Both the position numbers and the translations under genes were made by a program. A stretch of 54,457 nucleotides of DNA from Beroe ovata (Eukaryota > Ctenophora > Nuda > Beroida > Beroidae): contig CAMPET010000034.1 of NCBI GenBank assembly GCA_946803715.1, forward strand, positions 158,819 through 213,275, written 5' to 3'. The notes under the pieces were generated by a model that worked only from the letters and a program-made list of their open reading frames with translations, made no database searches and was not told the DNA's origin. This document shows, piece by piece, positions 12,401 to 26,600 of this stretch. The first letter of the stretch is position 1. Every line of letters starts with the position of its first letter.

Positions 12401-15400
12401 CTAAAGAAGTGCTAAACGGTTCGTCGGTAAAACTAAATAGTGTTAATAATTTCTGACAGCAATTTTTGTCTAAACTAATCAGTTTTAAAAATAAACCTGA
12501 CGGACCCTATATTATTCTGTTCATTCTTATGTCAATGTAATGAAGATAGACTGAACAAGTTTTATAGTGTTTTGTCTTTTGTCCTTTGTTTGGTAAAAAC
12601 AAACCACAATCAAAGTCTACCGCTTCCAACATATTTTCCAATATCCGTTGTTATTGATTACACTTTATGAAACCCGGATTTCAGTCTGGCGGTAGAACTT
12701 TGGCATTCTGAGCTTTACCGCCATTTTGATGACGTCATGGATCTAGTCCCACGGTTACCTTAGCAACCAATGACTCTCCAAATTCAAACCACTATATGAT
12801 GGTACATTGGTAATCTGAGTAGCAAAAATCATAAATCCAGACCCTGGCAGTGATTCAGAAACCTAATCCATGTTCCTAATTTCATTTGGGTGAAGTAAGT
12901 TTGTCCTTCAGATCAAACTAGGCTGAATACCTGGCCTATTATACGGTATACTTGATACCTATATCTTTGGTACTAGGTCTAATATATATTTGTGATGTCT
13001 GTTGGAAGTATAGTCACGTGACAATGAAATCTACGTGACCTATGTAACCACTTACCAGTGGAGTAAGAGACTAAATCGTCCCGAGATTTCCCTCAGAAAT
13101 GCGAGTAACACAAATATAGGTAGATGGGTCAGTGTGTTCATTCAGTTCAGGATTTCTTATCTGCATGATAGACGAGCGCGTGTGCACATGCTTATCATGT
13201 AGTACCCCGAGTCTGGTTTGTACTCCCATTACACACTTCAGCGTACCAGTCCACTCCTAGTTCAAATACTCTTCCACCCCGTGTATCAATGTTTCTTATC
13301 GTGTTGACTAGCACTTCAAAGGATTCGCTGGAAGCTCCTCCACCGTCATATGATTTTACGCCCTTTCTCTATTTTCGGTCAAGTTTTTATCTTCCTTTCG
13401 ATTTAATTCCAGGAATTCTTGAACAGTCAGAATATAATTATGAGGCTTTTTTCAGGCCTGTTTTCTATTCTGGTGTCGTGCTTAAGTTTAAAGTGGTGTC
13501 AATGGAAACCAATGCCATGTTAAGTATCAACACGGATTGGTGTCAATGGAGATGCCCCCATGAATATTGGTATCAAAAAGTATTGGTCTCATTTTGAGTA
13601 GACTGAGTAGCACATTAAACAACGCACGATTTTTTAAAGTCTTAGTATCACCATCCATATCAATAACAACTCACACCTGCCCCTGCTCATCAATCATACC
13701 ATATATGGAGATGTGACATGCCCAAATAAGGAAATACTTGCAGCACCGAGTATGCCTATTCCTAGCACTGCCGCGGCATTCAGATTCTGCATACTATAAG
13801 CCTTGTGTGTGTCTATTCGATGATTACTAGCTATCTACCCCCTACTGTGGAAGTGTGTCACTGCCATGGTGTGTCACAACTGGTGTGCAGTGTGTCCCAC
13901 ACACACACCATTTGACAGGTTGTCATGGAAACATGTTCATTTGTGTGTGTGTGTGATGCTTGATTAGCTCTGCCCCACAGATGGTTTTAAGAAGTGGTCC
14001 TTGAGTCTCACTGCTTGTGCCCGGTGCCGCCATGATCTGTTACTCACATACTAATACTATGCGTCTGTGCGCTCAGCGCTTTATTGTGGTTTTCGGTTCA
14101 CCCTCTCCTCGCGTAAACATACATAAAACTTCAGGTGATAATCAGTTTTAAAACCATATAATCGGTTACTTGTTGCAAGCAAGTCCCGAGGGGCATCCAT
14201 CGTGATTAGGTCTGCTTGACAACGTATAGAAACTGGGAGAATTGTGTCTTGCGCGCGGGGCCTCGTTTTTTACCCGAGAAACCCTAAAACCTGTCGCCAG
14301 ACTTCTTGACTCATTTTTCTCAAATTTGATAAGCTTCCGATGGTGCGTACTTAACAATGCGTTACTCTTGGCATATGCCAGTTTTTCAAGTTGAAACTTC
14401 TGGTTGACTGTTGGCTCCTAACGATTTATAAGCTTGTGTTTCTGAAAATGGTTTGCATTATTATTAACATCGTTACTGATTTTAGGATTACACTCACTAT
14501 TTGTCGAAGCATGGCTAATTTCGATTGATCATTCGTTTATTTCAAAGTGACTGATAAAACTGATAATTCTCTGTACAGCGAAAAATTTTATCCAAAATAC
14601 CGGCGAAACTTGTACGATTTCCTCAATTACAGCTCGGTTTTATCAACGCCTTGCCTGTTAAAACTTAAATCATTCGCTATTACGTAATAACGCCACACAC
14701 ACACAGAACACGCAGACTCCGAAACATACAAGTGCTACTTATCCGAATAGTATCTTCCTTGGTGTCAGGATATATTATTGTGTACTACAATTTCCGATCT
14801 CAGCTGATTTGACTGAATCGATCAACTACCTATATTAGATGTTTTGAGCCAGTAGACAGTTTCAAGTTGACAAGCTTTTTGTCCTGTCAATGGCAAGCAA
14901 GCTTAATATTCTTGTTCTTTTGTCTTTGTTTCTTGATTGGATTTCCGTTACAAAATATCTCTGATCAGTGTTGCTTTTTCCATACTTTTTTGTGGATTAT
15001 TTTTCGCGGATTATTATACTTTTCTTCCCATAATTACTCCCACATCATTTTACTTTTAACTCCATCTCTCAGCTGCGACACCAATCTTACCAAGTTGACG
15101 TTGATCTAACCTCAAAATTTTATAATTTGCAAACTTAAGCAACGCTCATAATTACAAATCGGACGAATTTTCACAGTTTGACTGAAACTATGACGTCATA
15201 TTCAGTGATATTTGATCCAAAACTTAACTTCTGAAAGTCATCATAGATAGAATCTAACTAGATATTATCAGCTTGTTAAAACTGAATCATGCTACTCAGC
15301 AGCAGTATGTATAGATTTAGTTCAATACAGCTTCATATATCTGTGCCCTGATTTAGTTGCGTGATCAATAATCACTCCCCCACATACACATCTTGATGTG

Positions 15401-18400
15401 GGGGGGACCGATATAATATATGAAATTTCTGCTATCTTCTCAATTTAAATTTTTCCAGAAAACATGTTTTTTCCTCGTCAAGATTAAAAATTGAATCAAA
15501 TTTATGATCTCTGTTTACCATCGAATTCACGTGATTCATAGTATTATCATTCATTCCCCCATTCATTTTGTGTTTATTACCATTTTCCCCTTCCAATATG
15601 CTTTTAGTGTGCAATTACATATGTTTACAAGGGGTTGATATATGAATACAAAATATGAATCGAGCAATGTATTTTCCTTTGTTTTATTTGTTTGCTCTGC
15701 CTCAACCATATATTGATCTTGTAATATTGCTGTTCCGATTCATCAAGTGATCACTGCACTGACTCGATGTTTCTTCGATATCTCAATATTTTATTTTTGA
15801 GTACGCTCTAGAATTTTAGTTTGAATCTTCGTTGAATGTAGCGAAAGTTAGGAATCAAGAATCAGGGTGAATGTCACTCTATTACCAACCCCCATCGTCG
15901 CATCATCAAGGCTACTCCAGAGCTCCGAGGCAGCAGTACTATCAGTACCATCAGGTAAAAACGTACAGATAAGAGAGAGAAGGGGAGATGGGCGTGACAT
16001 GTAATACTCAGGAAGAGAGAAAAGAATAAATCCATTCATAATTTTTGCAAATAATTTGGAATCGAGATTTGGATTATATTCATCTAGATTTGGATTAGAC
16101 CATGCCTCCATGTTCTATCCCCTTGCCGATAAGTTCTTGTCCAATATAAGTCAAGTGACAAAGAGCAAGACAAACAGTATCGCAGGACCGTCACAGACAA
16201 ATATCATAGTTCCTTATGTCGTCAACCCAGCAGTTAGGAATATCGTTGCTCATTCACCTCAAGGCATGGTTTATCGCGCTTATATTTACTAATGCGTTTA
16301 TAAATACTCGAGCAACCGCCACGCCCTGTGTTTTGGTGGTTGCTTAGCAACGCAAATAACCCGGCATATCCTGTCATAGGTCCTTTGATTTTCATAGGGC
16401 CATCTGTGTAATATTTTCACTGAATTCAGATTTCGGTTCTTTATCCTTTTCATGTGTTCGGTTTTTGGATATGACAAGGTATATCTCGGTGAGTGAAGAA
16501 TAGGATTGGTGGGGTGGAGAACGGCTTTTTCAAGAAAATGTAATTAAGGGTCATCTACTTTCATATCATCATGATCTTAGATATAACCAAATTCATTGAT
16601 TTCATTGCTGATGATTGCTGTAAATCTCTTGTAATTATCATTCCACGTCTAGATTGGAACGTGATTGTAAAGGAGAGACAACCCTTGCTTGTTTGAATAG
16701 ACAAACAAATGATTCTAAATCAAATTCTAAATCACGATCAAATGGGTTGTGATCATCCCCTTTGTAAAATTCAACATTTCGCTCTCAAATTGTTGGGATT
16801 CTAATGAACTTTGGGGGAATTAAAAAATTGCTTGTCCTAAATGTTAACTGACAAATATCAGCAAGTATGAAAAATTATGCGTTTATTAGAGAGGGTGGAA
16901 AATAATCAGATCAACATTTTCAAACTCCCACTCCCTATTTCAGACAATGATCATCCTAACCCCCTCCTCTCTCTTTTTCAGACGGGATTTTACAAGGGCC
17001 GTGTTCTCGAGAAACTCGCTCTCCCCCACCAATCATCACCGGAGTGGGTGAACGGGACACCACTCCACGTCACGTCCGGTGGTGTCACTAACGGTCACTG
17101 TACGGATTGTGACACCACTGAGCAACAGTTGAAGATCGGAGCTGTTAACACGGTCCGGGAGCACGAGGCTCGACTCACCAATGCTCTAAAGGTGAGGGGT
17201 GTGGGGTGAATGGGGAAGGTGAGGGGTGTGGGGTGAATTATGGNATTCGATGTAGGGTTGAGGATGGGTAAAGGACGCTCATATTGAGCAAAGTACCTCA
17301 CTTATCATTAGTTCTGAATACCATTCGTCACTCACACTGCATTTTGAACAATGGCCATTCATGGGAAGGTAGGTGATGAAATTTGTCAACTGAATTCTGT
17401 TGGGATTGGAGTTGAAAGGAAACTTTGTTGGTGACATTGTTCTTTAATGAACCATTGAAACTTGCCATGAAGTAGGCGAATCACTCATTTCTCCGTGTAT
17501 CCCATTTCCAATGCGTCTCTGTTTTCCCCAGAATGTGAAGTCGCAGCGCGTTGCTAGTGGTTACCGGAGTGACTCTGTGATCGGGCCCACTGTGGAACAC
17601 AAGACGAAGCGGTCCCATCGAGACCACCACCACCACCACTCCAACAAAATTTCCAACCTTCCCCATCACAAATCCTCGGAGAATCTCAAATCGTCCAACT
17701 ACGTGGAACTCGCCACATTCGGTCCCCCGCCCCCAAAACCGGCAGTGAAGTCGTTCAGTAACCCGCCCGGGGCGGCGGCCGGAAAACTCGGCCCGCAGAG
17801 CAACGGTCACCATGGTAACAAGGGTGGTTACGCAAATGGAACAACGAGAAGTGAACCAGCGTACGTGAATTTGGTTCAGAACGCACAGAATGCAGCGGCG
17901 GTGACCCCTGGTAAGTGATTATTCCTCATATGGAGATGTACTCAACTTTGATATATTGAGTCAATTAGCATCCTTATGAATCGCTAATGATTTGCATTAT
18001 TATGAAGTATCACTCATATGAGTGTGAACTGTCACGTGATTCACCTATTTGCATATCACGTGACCTTCAATCTCTCGCTGAAGTATCCCAACCACACAAA
18101 TCATAATCCTGCTTCCATCCCAGTGACCTCCTCCTCGCACCTCCTTGCCAAGCATCCGGAAACAACACATCCTCCTCTTCTCATGACGTCATCATCAACT
18201 GCTGTGATTACGTCATCAGGGCAGCCGGTCACGCGCCCCGTCCAGCTGGAGCCTACACCTGTTGCATCCGAAATTCTGAATACTAGGTGATAAATTCAGT
18301 GTCCTTATGCTATGTGTATATCACATGGAGTTTGTGTTCATTCCTGTTTGTGTTGTTGTAGTATATTGAGCCTGTGTTGCCCTTGCTGTTGCTTTACTGA

Positions 18401-20646
18401 TTTAGATCTGACCATCTTCATTGGAGAAAAGTTTCGTAGCGCCTAAGTCGATCTTTATACCTTCATTTTCCAAGCTCTCTCTCTCTCTGTAGAGTTTGAA
18501 CAATTGAACATTTTTCGACCGTTTCTCCTCTCTCATGCTCTAACCCCCCCTGATTCTCTGACCATCCCATCCTCCCTCAGAATGGAGACAGCGGACCTCG
18601 CTCCCGTCCCTCCCAAACGGACAGACAGCTCGAGATTCTCGTCCCGGCTGAAGCGGAAGAAGGAGAACAAGGGAACGCCTACACCCACAACCCCGCTCAC
18701 CACTCCAGCGGGAGGGGGAGGGGTGGTGGGCGACCCCAAATCTCTCACCCCGACCAATGGATTCTTTAACAAGTTAGTGCTGTTAGTTTCCTGTTAGTTG
18801 TTGTTAATTGTTATCAATAATTATTTTTCCTGTTAGTTTCTTATTGTTAGTTATCATCAATAATGATTGTTAAGTTGGTGCAGTTGGTAGGTGTTATTTT
18901 CATCGTTTGCTTGTTTAAGTTGTGGATTTGTCTCGTTGTTTCACCAGCAGCATCGAGCAGTGAAGTCACAATTCACCGAATTCGGTGATGATGTTATGTG
19001 ATAGTTCCTTGTGGAGATCGAGCAGCTTGACTCAGCTAGTAGGAAATCCAGTGTCAAGCAAAACTGCCTGCTCGCTCCATTATCCAATCACACCCTACCA
19101 TGCAATACAATCGAGTACTTTACACTGGAATTGCATGCAATCGTGGACCAATCACATCCCTCTAACCGCTTATCACCCACCAATGAGGTTTTGTCTAGTC
19201 ACTAACCAATGAGGGCAGTGTATTATAGTCACGTGCACGGCCAATGAGCATGTGTTTCACTCCGACGTATTGACCAATCAGGGTCAAGTTAGTAAGCTGG
19301 AGGTCTCCTTGCGTTGGTAATTGCATCTCAGCTTGAACAGAGGTCAGTCACCTCTTCCCCTCGAATATATATATGCTACATAAACAGACCCCTTATATTA
19401 TTCTTCCACATTGAATAATATTTTGCCGATTTTTTCCCATAATTTCGCTTTGTTTTTGAACGATTATATTAGAATATTTCATTACAAACCCGCTGTTTTA
19501 CCATAATTTGTAAAACCGCTCTCTTTGACATCACGCGACTTGATTCTCGCAGTCCTCTCTTCCCTTTCTGCGCTCGTCTTTGTTTGTCCTGATTTTCGGA
19601 GCAATGGTACATCTGGATGGCCCTTTCCACTGGTAAGTCAACAGATAAGAATGAGGATTCCATGTCACAATTTATGCTTAATTCTCATCTTTTCATGTGG
19701 CACCTGCCTACCGCATTTTTTTAAACGAAACATCATTTTTATTCCTCCCTTCTTGCACTGTTCAGTGCTCACTCTCTTGCATTAAGCCAACCATTTCATA
19801 CCAGTCTCTCAACAAATTGACTGATTAGATAATTGACCAATTACGACAGACTATATCATCAGAGGAAAACTTCTTACTTCATATTACGTTGGTACACTGC
19901 TATAGTATTCGATAAACAGAGTGATGCTAAAACTCTTGTTTCATTCGAAGGGAAATAAGAGCTGAGCTCCAAAAGTATAGGACTGAAGTCTGTCTTATCA
20001 AGAGTTTACAACATGCTAGACGGAAAAGCTTCATATAATATTCATTTGACATGAGCAAAGATTGCAGTATCCAATCGGTTGGACTCATTTCAATTGGATT
20101 GAGCTCACTTCTGATTATCTGATTTGAGATTCATCTCATACCATGTTATTATCTTCATACCAAGTTCACTCACATCAAGTTACTTCATTCTCACGCTAAC
20201 AGAGATGCTAACTCCATCTTTCTGGCTTCATCTGAACTTCAGAGCTTAAGTTTAAACATCTGTCTGCTCCTTCATAAAAACCTACACTTGTTCTATCTCT
20301 TCGCTTGAATAATAATATGCAACACGCCTCCTTTTTATGCTGTATACTGCACTTTAAACTCTCCATTTATTTCTATAGTAGGCATGTATATATATTATGT
20401 GCTTCATTGTGTTTGTTGCATATTATTGTGTCTGTAGTTGAGGCATATAACTCCAATAGCAGCACTTGTTTGTTTTGTTTGTACATTTTGCTCGTTTGTC
20501 ATTCCTTTGTATACTTTGTCTGTACTATGTCATCCCTTTTTGATGCAAGTCTATGTCTGTGTACTGTGTTTGTCTGTGTAAGTATGTCAATGTATGTCTG
20601 TTTATGTATGTGTATGTGTGTGTATGTGTGTATGATATATCTGCGT

Positions 20647-20680
<34 letters not shown>

Positions 20681-23600
20681 NTTGTTTTGGTGGGTTGTTT
20701 TTGTTTTCTGTGTGTGTGTCTGTGTGTGTGTGTCTGTGTGTGTGTGTGTTTGTGTGTGTTTGTGTCTGTTTGCGTCTGTTTAATGTGTCTGTGCATGTTT
20801 GTGTGTTCATCCATCCAACTATATCACCCATCATAATATGTGACAGGTTATACACCTGTTTATCATATCATATCCTGTGCGTGCCTTGTTAACTCACAGC
20901 TCACGTTTCACTACCCTGTTTTCGAGTGAATCCGGTTGTAATTTTGCAACTATATTTCCTTCGCGAGATTGAGTTTTCAGATTTGAGTGGATTTCAGATA
21001 TTCTTTCAATTCTGATTCCCCAATTCCCACTATGCCTAACAATATGCCTAACACAACTTCATCATTCGTTGTATATAACATCATGAATTGTGCTCCCCAT
21101 ATGATGTGGCATACATATCCCTCTGCGCACAATAATATGTCTGATGTATTCTTTTCTTCTCAGTTGAAATGTACAGTGTACAGTGTAAACTTGTATGTAC
21201 ATTGTGGACTGTGCAGTGTACGCACATGTTTGCTCTTATCAGCACATCTATTTATACCAGTTCTTCTTCGTATCATCCCTTCTATGCATTGTACTATTGT
21301 ACATTTCATATACATTGTATTTTGTACGCAGTAGGTATACATCGAATACAATATACAACGTATACAACATAATGTTCATGACTTCGCGCAAGTACAGTAG
21401 CAATTACCAGATTTCAGTTGATAGTGCTCTCTCTCCTTCCTTCCCCCTATACTTTGGGTGTTTCAATGTACTTCTCTCAGTTGCTCTGTGTGTATAGGAC
21501 GTTGTATAGTTAGGATAGTTGTACAATTGTATACATTGAAAATCTTGTCATTGATGTGGAGTGCAAATGATCAATGATCAAATCTCCGAAATCGACAACT
21601 TTAGAATGATTGAATTAGGATTCAGTACTTTTTGTGTAACTCACAAATCTCTCAGTAGTTCTCCCCGTTTCCCAATCTAGATGGATTTACGGACCCCCCC
21701 CTCTGCACTAATGCTCCAATCTAAATCAAATTTACCTTGGTCATTGGTTGGAAAGTCACTAAAGAAAAGAAAGAACTTAGCTAGTACCTTTTCTTAGAAA
21801 GCCTTGAGCTTCTTGTAAACGATTTCGCCGTAAATTTAAGATCGATGAACCTTGTACCATTTGGTATCGATTACAGTTAAAAAAGATCCTTATCGATACG
21901 TGACTGTCAACTCAAACGCAAGGAAATTTCATTTCTCCTCCATCCTGTTTTCTCTTCTCGTGTAATAATTATATATGCCGCATCTTAATTCTGTAATTGG
22001 AATATATTCCTCAAATTAAACCGTGCTTTCTCAAATTACTTTATGCGGGTCCAGTGCTGCATTATTTTCATTTAATCGTAGGTGGTCTAATTTAGTCTCT
22101 ATTCACGTGCAGAAGAATATATGCTCAAATTTTGGGTTATGTTATGTTTTAGATTCACTCGAAGTATTTCTTGGCTCAAGCCTGGTTCTCCTCATAAATC
22201 AAGGTGTATTTTATCAGTTTTATAATTGCGACATTGCATACGCACACTGCAATTAGTGTCAATTACCAACTTTACCAATTATAATTTCGAGAAAGTAATT
22301 AAGATATGTTTGTTCTAACTCTTCCTTCTTCGTCAACACATTCACACCAGCAGCAACGCATGTCTACAATTCGCAGTGATATGTTGACCGACACACTTGT
22401 GTGTAGTGTGACGTCATCATTGTCTGATGTCATAATTCACACCCCGCACTCTATGAATTGCCTAATTGATGTCATCACTACCAGTAGTCTAGCACATGTC
22501 ATGTCCGATTCTGTACCTTTGTCTTTCGAGAGACCCCTTTATTCAATTCTTACCCCCGGCCTTTCCCAAATTGCATAATTGGTTTTCATTCTCATATATC
22601 TCGGAAAAGGTTTCTTTTTCGCATTGAAAGTTTTTTTTCTTGATATGACAAATCCGATTAAACATTCCCTAGATTTATCCGTACTGATAGAATTATGACG
22701 TCATAGCGATCTATCTGGTGTTGTGTTTCACAGACGAACATTTTCTTCAGTCCTTTCCATGGTTGCCTTCGAATAATTGATTTTCACGATACTTTTCAGG
22801 CCACACGTACCACATTTCAGAATCAATCTTGTCCATAACTTACTTTTCTGTCTTCTCCTTTTATCTAGACTCGTTTCCTTTGAACAAGCTTGATGAATTA
22901 CTTCCCAAGGGAGTATAATATGCAATCAGGATGTTGTGCTAATTTCATTTGCGATACAGGATGCTAAATTATACAGGAAAATATGCCTGTCTGTTTGTTT
23001 GTCTGTTTGTTTGTTTGTTTGTCTTCTTGCTTCTCTTGTAACTTACCTAGATTGTTTCCTTGCAGTTAGCTTCTTTGTTTGTCTCTTATCATGTTTGTTT
23101 GTTTGTTTCAACTTTCTGCATGGTTATAAATACATAAATTGGTCCGTGATTTCATTTTCGGGGAAATGCGATCCCAATTTTCCTTACCGGCCTATGCTAC
23201 TGTAGTGTCTTGGACCTGTGTCATTTTGTTTCACTTTAACGACCTTTCTTGCACTGAGTTATTATGCGATGTTTGAATATGCTATGTGCAGTGGAATTTC
23301 CATGCTTGGCAGTCTGGCGCCGGTTGGAGGTGCTTGGTTCTATTGGAGGATGAATTGAGATACGCGATTCTTGGAAGCATGTTTCTTATCAAAATATTTC
23401 ATTTTAGTCTTGTACAAGCATTTAACATACCATTTCATATGTTTGATAACTATTTTAACAGTTTATTTTCATCTTTTGCGTGCATACTATAAAGTTGCAT
23501 AGTCTGTTGGAAGCGGCACTGGGGATTCAACTGTTATATTCGCGTAGAAAACGCGTAACTATCTTCTTCCGTTATTTCCTTGCCCATCCCCTTCGAACCT

Positions 23601-26600
23601 CCCTATCTTTCCTGCTTATTTTGGATAGGTTTAATCATCGGCTGCGAGTGGAGAGATTTTTGACAAAAGACGGTTCGCACTGTGAGTTCATGAGGAATTT
23701 TAAACTTGACAATTCCCCTTCACACTTCCATGTACCTCTATGATGTCATTTGTGCACAGAGATGGTTTTCCGCCTTTATCATTTCAAACCAGAATTTCTA
23801 ATTATGCTTAATTTCATTTCAAAGATGCAACTCCAAAATGTGACTTATTCAGGAACATTTAATTATTCTGAAACTCTGCCCCACCGAATATTCTAATGCC
23901 ACATTATGTATGCCATTTGTGGCATCGCCGTGTGTAGACTTTAGGTGTTTGTATGATGACTTTATATTGTTGGTTTGTTTGCATATTGCTGAGGTCATTG
24001 CATCTTACAATTCCCTTCATTCAATCGTCTCAAGCAAACTACTTCATTGACCTTCACTGCTCCTTCATAAAATTCATCAAGGAATCATATGCATACATAC
24101 ACGCGCCACCAAGAGTCATTACATACAAAACACTCCCTTCTTGATTAACGCCCCTCTCAATAATCACGTGACTAGATCCCGGCTTCCTGATTGGTCGAGC
24201 TCATTGCATATTTCGGGTGAAGGGGTTGTATTCACTGGTATTTCACTGGTTCAAGTTTCATTCCGCATGCTCTTGCGCTGGACGTGTTTCTTTTCCTCAG
24301 CTTCAATCGTTTTCGGAGCTTTCAAACTTTTAAAAATGAAATTTGAATCCCTTGCATCCTGGCACTCCTTTTTTTAAAGGAATTTTTGGTACTCGTCTAA
24401 CTGTCCAGTATTTAATCTCGGTTACTCGTGAAGTTAAAAACAGTTGATAGTAGTAGTTTTAAACTTACCACAAATTGTATCGCCTCATCTGCTCGTGTTA
24501 AAGTTCTCCTATTTTTAGTCTCAGTAATTTCATTGAACAGCAGCTCAACCATTATTGACCATCTTGGCTTCTTTGGTCTCTTTCTTAAACCCTCTTGGTC
24601 ACTGTGGGTCACGTAGCACTTGTCTTTTATCCATCACTCACCGTATAACACGCAGTGCACTATACATTATACAATACACTGGTATACACACATGTCACTG
24701 AGTAGCATTAGTATGTGCCTTGTGAGTGTGTGTGTGTGTGTGTTTGTGTTTGTGTGTGTGTGACCTTGGTGCAACACATCATGTTGCGAATCGTAGTCCA
24801 TCGGTAGTGAGTGTGTTTTTGTGACTTGTGTAACTTATTGTATGCTTATGACTGAGTATTCCGTTGCTACGACAACAGCAGCTGTTTCCGGCAAAAGTTC
24901 GGCTCTTCTCATTTCTCAATTTCACTCACAATTTGTTGCTCCCTCCCTCTCAGTATTTGCTCCTTTGCAAAGTTATTTACCCCCTCTAGGGCGTCACAGA
25001 TGTTTAGGAAGCGTAAGAAGGAGCGCCCCCTCACATACGCCGAGTTGATGCGCCTCTTCGCGCCACCTCCCCCACAATCGCTACTCCGGGCGTACCATAC
25101 GGAGGGGGCACGCTCTACTGACAACTACACTTACAATGTAAGTCATGCTTTAGTATTCCAGATTTTCATGCGTTTTATCCCAGGAAGAATAAATCAATTT
25201 CGATAAGTTATTGACCTCTGATTCGCTACATTAGACAATCTACCCTCACTGACACCCTTACCTCAGGTTAAAGTCGGGATGAGGATCAGCCCCAACCCAC
25301 AGAACAAGGAGTCGATCTTGTCGGTGGACGAGGGGAAATCGACGGTGCTCATCGCAAACGAGACTCTCTTCTTCGACTATGTTCACGGTAAGGTAACACA
25401 ACCTGCGATTGTTATTCTCAATTCTGGAAGCATGGAACTGAAATACGATCGACTTGAACTTTAGATAGAATTATTCTCTTTTAGACCGAGTCCATGAATC
25501 AAAAGATGAAATTCAAGGAAAAACAATAGTTCAGTCCTGAAAGAGTTATAATTTCCTCACCACCATCTCTCTCTATTCTCATCATATCTCTCCCTTCCTC
25601 CAGGACCCCAGAGTAAGCAGATCGACACGTGTTCCAGCATGCTATCTGACGTGTTGCCGGCGATCTTACACGGCAGATCTGTCGTAGTGGTTACTTTCGG
25701 CAAAAACTCGCCAGGTGAGACGAACACCAAGCTGTTTGGATGGGAGACCTTCTCGTCGATGAAAATAAAATTCCTCGTGAATTCTCATCTCTACCAAAGT
25801 TTTGTCTATGTTTTCATGTCGTGTTTCCTCATCTTAACCATCCCTCACATTCTCTCAGGTCGTCAGTTCTCTCTCATTGGATCACGTGACTCGACCCAGA
25901 GCCTCGGATTGGTTCCCACGGCTGTCACGTGGCTGAACAAGCTGGGGGAGGATGATCGGAGCAAGTGCGGTCCTAACGCAGTCCACATAACCTCTCTTCG
26001 AATCGGTTAGAATTGGAACACTTTCTTAGAATTTCATTTGAAAACTGATTTTAATATTTCTTAGAAATCCACCCTATTAGAGTTACAGTAGCCCGAGAGA
26101 TACAGTAGCCGTTGTCCTCTAATTCCTCTAACAGAGGGATGGTTCCCGACTCTAAACTCTCTGATTCCCCCCACGCCCTCAAAATCTAACATATCATGAA
26201 TCTCACGCTCACTCTCATTCCCTCAGATGAACAGAAGTGTTTGAGTGAGTTTGTATCCCCCACCACTGTTTCCAAGTGTGATGACTTGGGCAAGTATCTG
26301 GACAAGCTGACTCTCACTCTACCCGCCCGGGAACATCCTAATGATGAGGTGGGTCATTGAGGGACCTGGGGTCTGGGAGACCTGGGGTCTGGGGGATAGA
26401 TAGTGGAGGGACCCTGGCCGAGGGAGTAGGGGACTGTAGGGTGGTCCGAGGAGGAGTGGGTCAGGGGAGAACGGGTCAATATTTTGTGGGATATGTGGTT
26501 AACTTGTTTGGGTATAATTTAGAGTGGTTGGGTCGTGGATGAAGTCTAGGGCCCTCAGGATGATCTAGGATTCAGGTTGATCATTTTGTATTTTGAAAAC

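Noticed and set aside
19553..19632. Possible extra KIF26 exon with CGCAG acceptor and GTAAGT donor
   Set aside because: In the required phase it meets a stop, and its length would break the join to 24990.
20305..20892. 195-residue Cys/Val-rich open frame
   Set aside because: Created by the TG microsatellite and interrupted by an N; no splice context.
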